A stretch of 64,000 bases of DNA, from positions 2,888,731 to 2,952,730 of the forward strand of contig NZ_CP026004.1 of NCBI RefSeq assembly GCF_003086895.1. The letters are read 5' to 3'. The notes under the pieces are model-generated. The model ran no database searches. It was not told the DNA's origin and saw only the letters and a program-made list of their open reading frames with translations. This document shows, one piece after another, positions 47,917 through 56,280 of the stretch. The position numbers were made by a program, and so were the translations under genes. The DNA is from Stenotrophomonas sp. ESTM1D_MKCIP4_1. GTDB lineage: Bacteria > Pseudomonadota > Gammaproteobacteria > Xanthomonadales > Xanthomonadaceae. Position 1 is the stretch's first letter; the number at the start of each line of letters is the position of its first letter.

Positions 47917-48354
47917 TCAGTCTTTCTGGGAGCCTTCCGAGGGCTTTTCTTCACCAGAAACCGAAGATTCCGCCTGAGCCGGCACATTTGCAGCCGGAAC
48001 CGGGGCGGCCGGGACCGCATCGGCCTTCGGAACGGCCGGGAGTTCACCTGCCGGAGCAGCCGGGGTGCTGGCCGCCGGGGCGGACATCAGGCCCAGATCC
48101 TGGTCGGCCGCCGGACGGCTGCCGTGACCGGCATACCAGGCCATGAAGAGGCTGATGCCGAAGAACACGACGGCCAGCCACTTGGTCGACTTGGACAGGA
48201 AGTTGGACGCGCCACGCGCGCCGAACACAGTGCCCGAGGCGCCAGCGCCGAAGCCCGAACCAGCCGCCGCACCCGAACCACGCTGCATCAGGATGAGCGC
48301 GATCATGGCCACAGCCACGAGCACGTAGACGACATTGAGGATCAACATCAGCAT
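47917..48354 (-). CDS. secG: preprotein translocase subunit SecG with long C-terminal tail
   Basis: 145 residues from MLMLILNVVYVLVAVAMIAL. Two helices and the cytoplasmic loop LMQRGSGAAAGSGFGAGASG, FGARGASNFLSKSTKWLA typical of SecG. The last 55 residues are an Ala/Pro-rich, low-complexity tail absent from E. coli SecG (about 110 aa). Accessory subunit of SecYEG. Follows tpiA, as in many gammaproteobacteria. Confidence 0.93.
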   Translation of the reverse strand: MLMLILNVVYVLVAVAMIALILMQRGSGAAAGSGFGAGASGTVFGARGASNFLSKSTKWLAVVFFGISLFMAWYAGHGSRPAADQDLGLMSAPAASTPAAPAGELPAVPKADAVPAAPVPAANVPAQAESSVSGEEKPSEGSQKD

Positions 48355-48386
48355 TGGGAATCCGCCCTCGGACAATACTTGTAGAG

Positions 48387-49142
48387 TTAGTTCGCAGCCG
48401 CCGCCTGCGCGATGGCCAGGAAGTCCGCGGCCACCAGGGAGGCGCCGCCGACCAGCCCACCATCGACATCCGGCTGCGCGAACAGTTCCCCGGCATTGTC
48501 GGGCTTCACGCTGCCGCCGTAAAGAATGGGCAGTGAATCAGCGATTCTAGCATCGATGCGCGCCACTTCGCCACGGATGAACGCGTGGACCTCCTGCGCC
48601 TGTTCCTTGCTGGCGGTCTTGCCGGTACCGATGGCCCAGACCGGCTCATAGGCGACCACGGCATCGGCAAAGCCCTCGCCCCCGACCAGGGCCAGCACCG
48701 GGGCCAGCTGGGCGGCGATGACCGCTTCGGTCTGCCCGGCCTCGCGCTGTTCCAGGGTCTCGCCGACGCACAGCACCGGCACCAGGCCGGCATGCAGGGC
48801 CGCGGCGAACTTGCGGGCGACCAGCTCACTGCTTTCATTATGGTACTGGCGGCGCTCGGAGTGGCCGACCAGGCCGTAGCGGGCACCGACCTCATGCAGC
48901 ATGGCGGCGCAGACCTCACCGGTGTAGGCGCCCTTCTCGTTGCTGCTGACATCCTGCGCGCCGAACACCAGGCCGGTCTGGCCGAATTCCTCGACCAGCT
49001 CGCCCAGGTAGGGCAGCGGCGGCAGGATCACCACGTCCACCCCGCTCCGGGGCAGCCCCGCAGCCACCTGGCCCAGCAGGTCAGTGGCGAATTGACGGCT
49101 GCCGTGCAGCTTCCAGTTTCCGGCGACGATCTTGCGGCGCAT
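48387..49142 (-). CDS. tpiA: triosephosphate isomerase
   Basis: 251 residues. Catalytic elements: AGNWKLHGS (Lys), VGHSERRQYH (His) and AYEPVWAIGTGKTAS (Glu and loop 6), plus YGGSVKPDNAGEL for phosphate binding. Interconverts DHAP and glyceraldehyde-3-phosphate. 32 nt before secG. Confidence 0.97.
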   Translation of the reverse strand: MRRKIVAGNWKLHGSRQFATDLLGQVAAGLPRSGVDVVILPPLPYLGELVEEFGQTGLVFGAQDVSSNEKGAYTGEVCAAMLHEVGARYGLVGHSERRQYHNESSELVARKFAAALHAGLVPVLCVGETLEQREAGQTEAVIAAQLAPVLALVGGEGFADAVVAYEPVWAIGTGKTASKEQAQEVHAFIRGEVARIDARIADSLPILYGGSVKPDNAGELFAQPDVDGGLVGGASLVAADFLAIAQAAAAN

Positions 49143-49262
49143 GAGCGGTGGCTCCTGTATGAAGTCAGCCGCCCATGATACCCGCTATGGCAAAAACCCG
49201 TTTCCCTGTAAGCGGTTACATGAAGTTTCAGCGAACGGCGCAGCCCCTCCTAGCGGAAGCAG

Positions 49263-49285
49263 GTAGAGTCGACTGATAGTCGACT
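49263..49285 (+). repeat. SMAG-type palindrome
   Basis: GTAG 49263-49266, then AGTCGACT (49267-49274) and AGTCGACT (49278-49285), each half itself palindromic. Confidence 0.7.
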
Positions 49286-49297
49286 GGCACTGCGCTT

Positions 49298-49401
49298 GGC
49301 CGGGCGGGTGGGCTGCGCAGGGGACGCCGTGAATCCGTCCTTGGAGGCTCGGTCGCCGCATCCATGCGGCTCACGCCCCTGCGCAACCCACCCGCCCGGC
49401 C
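49298..49401 (+). repeat. structured palindromic element A (26-bp arms, 52-nt core)
   Basis: Arms 49298-49323 and 49376-49401 are complementary at 25 of 26 positions. The 52-nt core (49324-49375) starts ACGCCGTGAATCC and contains an internal hairpin CCGCAT/ATGCGG around CC. Homologous to element B at 49597-49694 in reverse orientation. Confidence 0.85.
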
Positions 49402-49480
49402 TCTGACACATTCCGGCGGTTCCCCCGCCACGGAAAGAAAAAAGAAGAGCAAGAGCAAAAACAGCATTCCGGCCCGTTCC

Positions 49481-49520
49481 GGGGTCAGATCCCTCCCCGC
49501 AGGAAAAGGGATCTGACCCC
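49481..49520. repeat. hairpin repeat with GGGGTCAGATCCCT arms (copy 2)
   Basis: 14-bp perfect arms 49481-49494 and 49507-49520, 12-nt centre. The same arms occur at 32257-32297. Confidence 0.8.
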
Positions 49521-49546
49521 TGCCCCACGTCGATCTGACAGATTCC

Positions 49547-49569
49547 ATCCACGCATGGCGTGGATCTAC
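49547..49569 (-). repeat. SMAG palindrome, opposite orientation to the copy after dxs
   Basis: ATCCACGC/GCGTGGAT stem followed by CTAC 49566-49569; the same stem as at 276-298. Confidence 0.8.
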
Positions 49570-49596
49570 CACCGTCACCGGGAAACTGTCGGGGGT

Positions 49597-49694
49597 GGGG
49601 CGGTGTGGGTTGGCAGGACCGTTGGCGCCATGGATGGCGCCATCGAGCCCCCATGGAAGGGTTTACGGCGTGTCCTGCCAACCCACACCGCCCC
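49597..49694 (-). repeat. structured palindromic element B (23-bp arms, 52-nt core)
   Basis: Arms 49597-49619 and 49672-49694 are perfectly complementary. Read on the minus strand, the 52-nt core starts ACGCCGTAAACCC and matches the element A core at 39 of 52 positions. Its internal hairpin (GGCGCCAT/ATGGCGCC on the plus strand) differs from that of A by paired changes. Confidence 0.85.
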
Positions 49695-49776
49695 GCCCAA
49701 CCAGCAATAACCCAGAGCCGCTTTGGCTCTGGCTTTCGCCTTGGCCTCTGCGGGTGCAGGGCGCAGCCCTGCAAAG

Positions 49777-49802
49777 AAAAGGCCGCCTTGCGGCGGCTTT
49801 TT
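49777..49802. terminator. terminator of the 2OG oxygenase gene
   Basis: GCCGCC/GGCGGC stem with a TTGC loop, flanked by AAAA and TTTTT, giving a U-run in either direction. Confidence 0.75.
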
Positions 49803-49804
49803 CA

Positions 49805-50740
49805 TTACTTCAGCTTGATCTCGCGCAGGCGTTCCTCGAGGAAGCCGTGGGCGGTGATCGGCTCCGGGTACCGGCTCGGGTTTTCCGGGGTGATGCACGA
49901 GGGCAGCACGTCGATCAGGAAGTCCGGGTTCGGGTGCAGGAAGAACGGCACCGAGTAGCGCGGCTGGCGGGCCAGCTCGCCCGGGGGGTTGACCACGCGG
50001 TGGATGGTCGACGGGTACACGTGGTTGGTCAGGCGCTGCAGCATGTCGCCGATGTTCACCACGATGGTGTCGGCATCGGAGGTGAAGGGCACCCACGCAC
50101 CATCATGCGACTGCACTTCCAGGCCCGCGGCGCTGGCACCCACCAGCAGGGTGATGAAGTTGATGTCGCCATGGGCGCCGGCACGCACGTTCGGAATGTC
50201 GTCGGTGGTGATCGGCGGGTAGTGGATCGGGCGCAGGATCGAGTTGCCGAAGTTGGTCTTGTCGGCGAAGAAGTCTTCCGGCAGGCCGATGTGCAGGGCC
50301 AGCGCGGACAGGACGCGCGAACCCAGGTTGTCCAGGGACTGGTACAGACCATAGCCGCGCTCACGGAAGCCCTCGACCTCGCTCGGCCACAGGTTCGGCG
50401 CCATCACGTCACGGTACTTGGAGTCGTCCGCGATCTCGCGACCGATGTGCCAGAACTCCTTCAGATCAAAGTGCTTGGAGCCCTTGGCCGTTTCCACGCC
50501 GAACGGGGTGTAGCCGCGGGCGCCGCCGCTGCCGGCCACGTGGTACTGGCGCTTGACCTCGTCCGGCAGGGCGAAGAAGGCCTTGAACACATCGTAGGCC
50601 GCGTCGATGTCGGCCTGCGGAATGCCGTGGTTGCGGATGCCCGCGAATCCCCATTGGCGGTAGGCCGCGCCCAGCTCGGCCACGAAGGCTTCGCGGTCGC
50701 TGTCAAAACGGGTGATGTCGAGGGTCGGGATCTGGCTCAC
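49805..50740 (-). CDS. 2-oxoglutarate/Fe(II) oxygenase, isopenicillin-N-synthase-like
   Basis: 311 residues from a GTG start at 50740 (AGGA upstream; protein begins SQIPTLDITRF after the initiator). An N-terminal DIOX_N-like domain (WGFAGIRNHGIPQADID) precedes the double-stranded beta-helix. Fe ligands are in AHGDINFITLL (HxD) and STIHRVVNP; the 2OG-binding RxS is RYSVPFF. All catalytic residues are present. The substrate is unknown; family members act in secondary metabolism or hydroxylation. Divergent from the sulfatase operon. Confidence 0.88.
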   Translation of the reverse strand: MSQIPTLDITRFDSDREAFVAELGAAYRQWGFAGIRNHGIPQADIDAAYDVFKAFFALPDEVKRQYHVAGSGGARGYTPFGVETAKGSKHFDLKEFWHIGREIADDSKYRDVMAPNLWPSEVEGFRERGYGLYQSLDNLGSRVLSALALHIGLPEDFFADKTNFGNSILRPIHYPPITTDDIPNVRAGAHGDINFITLLVGASAAGLEVQSHDGAWVPFTSDADTIVVNIGDMLQRLTNHVYPSTIHRVVNPPGELARQPRYSVPFFLHPNPDFLIDVLPSCITPENPSRYPEPITAHGFLEERLREIKLK

Positions 50741-50937
50741 AGCGGTTCCTGGCATGTCGTTGGGTCGAGGGGCCGACAGCGCTCTGCCGGCCAGCCTGAA
50801 CATTGTGACAGATCGGCCCGGGTACGCCACCGATACATTGAAACAAACCGATACAATGCGCCGCCCGCGCGAGCCGGCGGCCCCGCCAGGCCTGCCGGGC
50901 AGCACGCTCCGCCCCCCTGCCCTCCTTCATCTGCACC

Positions 50938-52821
50938 ATGTCCGTCGCCCTGCCCGCCGCCGCCCCTGTCCCGCTTTCCGCACCCCATCGCCGCTGGCAG
51001 CGGTTGGCGTGGTGGTCGCTATTCATTGCCGCCAACGCGGTCCTGGCCCTGCTGATCACGCTGGGCAACGTGCCGCTGCGCGACAACCCCGGCGGGCGCC
51101 TTGGCCTGGCCTACCTGGCCGTTGCCCTGCCGGGCCACCTGCTGGCGATGGGCGCGCTGGCCGGCGCGCTGCCGCTGGCCATCGGTCTCTGGCCGCGCCG
51201 CACGCGCACGTTGACGCTTTCAGCCATCGCGCTGCAGGGCCTCTGGCTCTGCCTGCTGCTGGTCGATGCCAAGGTGTTTGCCCTGTACCGGTTCCACCTC
51301 AACGCGATGGTGGCCAACATGGTGTTTGGCGGCGCACTGCACGACCAGGTCAGCCTGTCGTGGAAAACCTGGCTGCAGGTGGCCGGCCTGGTGACGGCGA
51401 TCTTCGCCGCCGAAGGGCTGCTGGCCTGGGCCTGCTGGAAGCTGCTGTCGCCAGCGCCGCATCGGCGCCGTGTGCTGCAGGCGTGGGCCGTCATCGCCCT
51501 GCTGATGGGCGGCGGCCAGGTCGCCACCGCCTACTACGATGCGCTGGGCGAGCGCGCCGTGGTCAGCCAGTGGAACTACCTGCCCTGGGCGCAGCCGATC
51601 ACCGCCAAGAGCTTCATGCGCCGCCTGGGTGTGCACAGCCAGCAGCCGGCAGGCCTGCCGGATCCGCGCCATGCCCAGCTGCAGTACCCGCTGCAGCCGC
51701 TGCGCTGCCAGAGCCACCGCCGCCCCAACGTGCTGATGGTGGTGCTGGAATCGCTGCGGCACGATGCGCTGACGCCGCAGTACATGCCCAACACGGCGGC
51801 GCTGGCCGGCTCGGCACGCGTCTACGACCACCATTTCAGCACCGGCAATGCGACCCGCTACGGTCTGTTCGGCCTGTTGTACGGCCTGCCCGGCGGCTAC
51901 TGGCCGAGCATGCTGGATGAGCAGCGCGGCTCGCAGCTGTTCAAGGTGCTGCAGCAGCAGGGCTACGACCTGCATCTGTACGGCAGTGCGCCGCTGTACA
52001 GCCCCGAGTTCGACCGCACCGCGTTTGCCGATGTGCGCGACCAGCTGCACCAGGGGCCGACGGAACTGGATCCTGCCGCGCGCGACCAGAGCATCGTCAC
52101 GTCCCTGCAGCAGGACATCAGCCGCAGCCAGGCCGCACAGCACCCGTGGCTGGGTTTCGTGTTCCTCGATTCCACCCACGCGCCGTACCACATGCCGGCC
52201 GGCTATCCGCCGGTGGCCACGCCGATGGCCGCCGACATCGACTTCCTCACATTCGGCCCGGACCATGACCCGGCGCCGGAGTTGAACCGCTACCACACGG
52301 CCGTGCACTACGCCGACAGCCTGGTCGGCCAGCTGCTCGACCAGCTGCGCGCGCAGGGGCTGGAGCAGGACACCATCGTGCTGGTGACCGGCGACCATGC
52401 CGAGGAGTTCAACGACCTTGGCCTCAACTACTGGGGCCACAACGGCAACTTCTCCAACCACCAGCTGCAGGTGCCGTTCGTGCTGCGCTGGCCGGGCGAG
52501 GCCGGCGGCCACGACGCGCGCACCAGTTCCCACGAGGACTGGGTGCCGACGCTGATGCGCCACGCACTGGGCTGCGAAAACCCGCTGGGGGACTTCAGTA
52601 CCGGCCATGACCTGCTGGCCGAGCCTGCCGGCGCGCGTTCGCTGGTGGTGGAGAGCTGGTCGCAGCGCGCGGTACGCCACGGCGAGGCGATCTACGTGTT
52701 CGACAAGTTCGGCAACGCCACCGCAGTGGGCCAGGACTACCGGCCCCTTCCGCACCAGGCGCCGGACCCCGCCAGCCTGCGTGCCGCATGGGACGCACTC
52801 ACCCGCTTCCGCAACCGTTGA
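50938..52821 (+). CDS. YejM/PbgA-like membrane sulfatase-fold protein
   Basis: 627 residues. N-terminal membrane part of five helices (residues about 20-190, DUF3413-like), a linker, and a periplasmic alkaline-phosphatase/sulfatase domain starting RPNVLMVVLESLRHDALTPQ, with GNATRYGLFGLLYG at the nucleophile position, FVFLDSTHAPYHMP and VLVTGDHAEEFNDLG. A Thr rather than formylglycine Cys/Ser suggests a phosphotransferase-like or catalytically silent role. E. coli YejM senses LPS and controls LpxC stability. It heads an operon with glycosyltransferase and deacetylase genes. Confidence 0.85.
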   Translation: MSVALPAAAPVPLSAPHRRWQRLAWWSLFIAANAVLALLITLGNVPLRDNPGGRLGLAYLAVALPGHLLAMGALAGALPLAIGLWPRRTRTLTLSAIALQGLWLCLLLVDAKVFALYRFHLNAMVANMVFGGALHDQVSLSWKTWLQVAGLVTAIFAAEGLLAWACWKLLSPAPHRRRVLQAWAVIALLMGGGQVATAYYDALGERAVVSQWNYLPWAQPITAKSFMRRLGVHSQQPAGLPDPRHAQLQYPLQPLRCQSHRRPNVLMVVLESLRHDALTPQYMPNTAALAGSARVYDHHFSTGNATRYGLFGLLYGLPGGYWPSMLDEQRGSQLFKVLQQQGYDLHLYGSAPLYSPEFDRTAFADVRDQLHQGPTELDPAARDQSIVTSLQQDISRSQAAQHPWLGFVFLDSTHAPYHMPAGYPPVATPMAADIDFLTFGPDHDPAPELNRYHTAVHYADSLVGQLLDQLRAQGLEQDTIVLVTGDHAEEFNDLGLNYWGHNGNFSNHQLQVPFVLRWPGEAGGHDARTSSHEDWVPTLMRHALGCENPLGDFSTGHDLLAEPAGARSLVVESWSQRAVRHGEAIYVFDKFGNATAVGQDYRPLPHQAPDPASLRAAWDALTRFRNR

Positions 52822-52840
52822 AATCCAGGACAGATTCACG

Positions 52841-53986
52841 ATGAACCGCCCGTTGCGCATCCTCCATACCGAAGCCGCCAAAGGAATGGGTGGCCAGGAG
52901 ATCTACATCCTTCGCCACATGCAGGTGATGCGTGCGCGCGGCCATGATGTCGCGCTGCTCTGCCAGCCCGACGCGCGGCTGGGCACGCTGGCCCGCGATG
53001 ACGGCTTCACCGTGCACACCCTGCGCATGGGGGGCATGGCACGCCTGATGCGCGGCATCTGGTCGGTCTCGCGTCTGGTGCGCCGCGAGCGCTACGACGT
53101 GGTCAACACCACCAGCCGGCGCGACACGCTGATCGCCGCCGCCGGTGCACGCCTGGGCGGCACGCCGCTGGTGGTGCGCTCCCGCCACCTGATGAGCCCG
53201 GTCAACTCGCTGCTGACCTATACCGGGCTGCCGCACCGGGTCATCACCGTGAGCCGGTTCGTGAAGCAGCTGCTGGCCGAACGTGGCATCGCCAGCGACA
53301 GCATCGGCATCGTGCCGCCCATCGCAGTGCCACCGCGCTGGACCGACATCCGCAAGGACGACCCGTGGCAGTGCCTGCAGGAGGTGCGCGCTGAAGTCCG
53401 TGCCGAACTCGGCTTCGGCGACGACGACATCGTGGTCGGCTGCGTGGCCGTGCTGCGCGAGCCCAAGGGCCATGCCGACCTGCTGCGCGCGATCGCGCCG
53501 CTGTGCAAGGCCAACCCCCGCCTGCACCTGGTGGTGGTCGGCAATGGCGAAGCGGTCATGCAGCGCCTGCTGGCGATGCGCGAGGAACATGGCCTGCAGC
53601 AGCAGGTGCATCTGCTCGGCTATCGTGACAGCGCCTGCCGGCTGATGACCGGCTTCGACATCTTCGCCCTCGCCTCGCACAAGGAGGCAGCCGGCACGGT
53701 GTTCCTGGAGGCGGCCTACGTGGCCGTGCCGATTGTCGCTACACGTGTGGGCGGCGTGCCGGAAATGGTGGCCGAAGGCAGCAATGCCATCCTCACCCGG
53801 CTGGGCGACAATGGCGCCCTGACCGCCGCGCTGCGCCTGCTGGTGGACGACAAGCAGCGCCGGCAGCTGATGGGCCGGGCGGGCTGGGACTGGATGCGCA
53901 GCGCGCATGATTTCAGCCCGGCCGGGCATGGCGAAACCACCGAATACTATTACCACCAGTGGCTGAAGGAGCTGGGACATGGCTGA
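52841..53986 (+). CDS. GT4-family glycosyltransferase
   Basis: 381 residues; ATG 52841 with AGGA upstream. GT-B fold: N-terminal EAAKGMGGQEIYILRH (UDP-sugar fold entry), C-terminal VAVLREPKGHADLLRAIAPL, and the E-x7-E motif in SHKEAAGTVFLEA. Retaining transferase, cytoplasmic face. The neighbours suggest work on LPS or another cell-surface glycan. 19 nt after the sulfatase-fold gene. Confidence 0.9.
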   Translation: MNRPLRILHTEAAKGMGGQEIYILRHMQVMRARGHDVALLCQPDARLGTLARDDGFTVHTLRMGGMARLMRGIWSVSRLVRRERYDVVNTTSRRDTLIAAAGARLGGTPLVVRSRHLMSPVNSLLTYTGLPHRVITVSRFVKQLLAERGIASDSIGIVPPIAVPPRWTDIRKDDPWQCLQEVRAEVRAELGFGDDDIVVGCVAVLREPKGHADLLRAIAPLCKANPRLHLVVVGNGEAVMQRLLAMREEHGLQQQVHLLGYRDSACRLMTGFDIFALASHKEAAGTVFLEAAYVAVPIVATRVGGVPEMVAEGSNAILTRLGDNGALTAALRLLVDDKQRRQLMGRAGWDWMRSAHDFSPAGHGETTEYYYHQWLKELGHG

Positions 53987-54836
53987 TGCGCGAACTGTTC
54001 CGGTGCTGATGCACCACCACGTCAGCCCCTCGCCGGGGATGATCACCGTCTCTCCGGAAAACTTCGAGAGCCAGATTGCCTGGCTGGCCGAGAACGGCTG
54101 GACGTCGCTGACCCTGGACCAGTACGCCGGCTTCCTGGCCGGCAAGCCGGTCCCGCGCAGGTCCATCGTCATCACCTTCGACGATGGCTACCTGGACAAC
54201 TGGGTGTATGCGCACCCGATCCTGCAGAAGTACGGCATGCATGCCGTGGTGTTCGTGGTGACCGGCTGGATGGGTGAAGGTGAGGTGCGACCGCATGCCG
54301 GCATGGCCGGTGCGGCGCTGCCGGCAACGCCGGACCACCGGGGCTGCGAAGCGGCGATCTTCGAGCACGACCGCAGCGATGAGGTGATGATGCGCTGGAG
54401 CGAAGCCCGCGCCGCGATCGACGCGGGTACCTTCGAGGTGCATTGCCACACCCACACCCACACCCGCTGGCTGCGCCGTGACGACCTGGACCGCGCGCAG
54501 CGCCGCGCCGGCATCAGCCAGGACCTGGCGATCTCGCGGCAGGTGCTGCAGGACAAGTTGGGCGAAGTGTCCGATACCCTGTGCTGGCCTTACGGCGATT
54601 TCGACCAGGATCACATCGAGGTGGCGCGCGAACACGGCTTCCGTTACCTGCACACCACGCACCCGTTCGGTCGCAACGTGGTCGGCGGCGATCCGGAGCG
54701 CATCTACCGGTTCGCGATCCGCAACCGCCCGGCCAACTGGCTGCGCAAGCGCATCGCGCAGAGCTACAACCCGTTCATTGCTCCGTTCTTCAACGGCTTC
54801 AAGGCACGCAAAAAGAAGATGGTGCCGGGCCCCTGA
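53979..54836 (+). CDS. polysaccharide deacetylase (CE4) family protein
   Basis: 285 residues; ATG overlaps the glycosyltransferase end by 8 nt. NodB motifs: VPVLMHHHVSPSPGMITVSP, TFDDGYLDNW (catalytic Asp pair), HCHTHTHTRW (metal His), WPYGDFDQ. No signal peptide, so cytoplasmic or peripheral, in keeping with deacetylation of a lipid-linked sugar before export. The three-gene order (YejM-like, GT4, CE4) suggests one surface-glycan modification (inference). Basic C-terminal end KARKKK. Confidence 0.9.
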   Translation: MADARTVPVLMHHHVSPSPGMITVSPENFESQIAWLAENGWTSLTLDQYAGFLAGKPVPRRSIVITFDDGYLDNWVYAHPILQKYGMHAVVFVVTGWMGEGEVRPHAGMAGAALPATPDHRGCEAAIFEHDRSDEVMMRWSEARAAIDAGTFEVHCHTHTHTRWLRRDDLDRAQRRAGISQDLAISRQVLQDKLGEVSDTLCWPYGDFDQDHIEVAREHGFRYLHTTHPFGRNVVGGDPERIYRFAIRNRPANWLRKRIAQSYNPFIAPFFNGFKARKKKMVPGP

Positions 54837-54862
54837 GCCTCGGCCTGTTGCTGCGCGGAACG

Positions 54863-54889
54863 AAAAACGCCCCGGTCTCCCGGGGCGTT
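54863..54889. terminator. bidirectional terminator between CE4 gene and glmM
   Basis: 10-bp perfect stem AACGCCCCGG/CCGGGGCGTT, 4-nt loop, T5 on the minus strand. Serves the convergent units. Confidence 0.85.
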
Positions 54890-54915
54890 CTCCGTGTGGG
54901 GCAGGCGCCGCCGCC

Positions 54916-56280
54916 TCAGGCGGAGGCGGCCGCCTTCACTGCCGCCGACAGGCGGTCCAGCGTGTCCTGCATCAGCACGGCTTCATCGGCTTCGACGGTG
55001 ACCCGCACCACCGGTTCGGTACCGGACGGACGCAGGAACGCGCGGCCGCGCCCGACCACGGCCTGCTGTGCCGCCGCCAGCGCCGACTGCACGCTGTCGG
55101 CCTGCACGGTCGCCTTGGCCGAAACGTCGCCCAGCCGCACGTTGACGGTCTTCTGCGGCACCTTGGCCAGCGGCTGCAGGGCCTGGCGCAGGGTCTGGCC
55201 GCTGCGGCGCAGCGCCACCAGCACCTGCAGGGCACTGACGATGCCGTCGCCGGTGGTTGCGCGATCCAGGCACAGCAGGTGCCCGGACGCTTCGCCACCG
55301 AGCACGCCACCGCCTTCAACCAGCGCCTGGTGCACGTAGCGGTCGCCGACGTTGCTGCGCACGAACGGAATCTGCAGTTCGCCCAGGGCCTTTTCCAGGC
55401 CGAAGTTGCTCATCAGCGTGCCGACCACCGGGCCGCGCAGGCGGCCGTCGGCCTGCCACGCACGGGCCAGGATGTAGAGCAGGTCATCGCCGTCGACCGG
55501 GTTGCCCTGGTCATCGGCCATCAGGACGCGGTCGCCATCGCCGTCGAAGGCAATGCCCAGGTCTGCACCGGTCTCGCGCACCTTTGCAGCCAGATTGTCG
55601 ATATGGGTCGAACCCACGCCGTCATTGATGTTGATGCCGTTGGGTTCGGCACCGATGCCGATCACTTCGGCGCCCAGCTCACGGAACAGCAACGGCGCGA
55701 TCTGGTAGGTCGCGCCATGGGCACAGTCCAGCACCAGGCGCACGCCGCGCAGATCGAAGGTGCGCGGCACGCTGGCCTTGCAGAACTCGATGTAGCGGCC
55801 GACGGCTTCGCGCGCGCGCGCCGCCTTGCCCAGCTTTTCCGATTCCGCCGTGGTGAACGGCACGTCCAGCGCGGCTTCCAGTGCCAGCTCGGTCGCATCG
55901 TCAAGCTTCTCGCCCTGGGCGGAGAAGAACTTGATGCCGTTGTCGTAGTGCGGGTTGTGCGAGGCACTGATGACCACACCGGCATCCACGCCCAGGGTGC
56001 GGGTGAGGAAGGCCACTGCCGGAGTCGGCATCGGCCCCAGCAGCTGCACATCGGCCCCGGCGGCCACCAGGCCGGCTTCCAGTGCCGCCTCGAACATGTA
56101 GCCGGAAATCCGCGTGTCCTTGCCGATCACCACGATCGGGCGGCGCCCGTCGTGGCCGCGCTGGTCAACCAGCACGCGGCCCAGTGCATTGCCCAGGCGC
56201 AGCACGAAGTCGGCCGAGATCGGGCTCTGCCCGACCCGGCCACGGATGCCGTCAGTACCGAAGTACCTGCGGCCTGCCAT
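54916..56280 (-). CDS. glmM: phosphoglucosamine mutase
   Basis: 454 residues from ATG 56280, which overlaps the accD stop. [20 protein letters not shown]; the phospho-Ser107 loop [12 protein letters not shown]; metal loop DGDGDR; C-terminal [13 protein letters not shown]. It converts GlcN-6-P to GlcN-1-P for UDP-GlcNAc, feeding peptidoglycan and LPS. GlmM is supported over other hexose mutases by the short SASHNP loop context and length. Confidence 0.94.
   Translation of the reverse strand: MAGRRYFGTDGIRGRVGQSPISADFVLRLGNALGRVLVDQRGHDGRRPIVVIGKDTRISGYMFEAALEAGLVAAGADVQLLGPMPTPAVAFLTRTLGVDAGVVISASHNPHYDNGIKFFSAQGEKLDDATELALEAALDVPFTTAESEKLGKAARAREAVGRYIEFCKASVPRTFDLRGVRLVLDCAHGATYQIAPLLFRELGAEVIGIGAEPNGININDGVGSTHIDNLAAKVRETGADLGIAFDGDGDRVLMADDQGNPVDGDDLLYILARAWQADGRLRGPVVGTLMSNFGLEKALGELQIPFVRSNVGDRYVHQALVEGGGVLGGEASGHLLCLDRATTGDGIVSALQVLVALRRSGQTLRQALQPLAKVPQKTVNVRLGDVSAKATVQADSVQSALAAAQQAVVGRGRAFLRPSGTEPVVRVTVEADEAVLMQDTLDRLSAAVKAAASA

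Larger units (their letters stand above)
49143..49804. other. 662-bp intergenic repeat nest between tpiA and the 2OG oxygenase gene
   Basis: No credible gene. In order it holds a GTAG palindrome (49263-49285), a roughly 104-bp palindromic element (49298-49401), a GGGGTCAGATCCCT hairpin (49481-49520), another GTAG palindrome (49547-49569), a second roughly 98-bp palindromic element in opposite orientation (49597-49694), hairpins at 49712-49732 and 49756-49772, and the oxygenase terminator (49777-49802). Confidence 0.85.
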
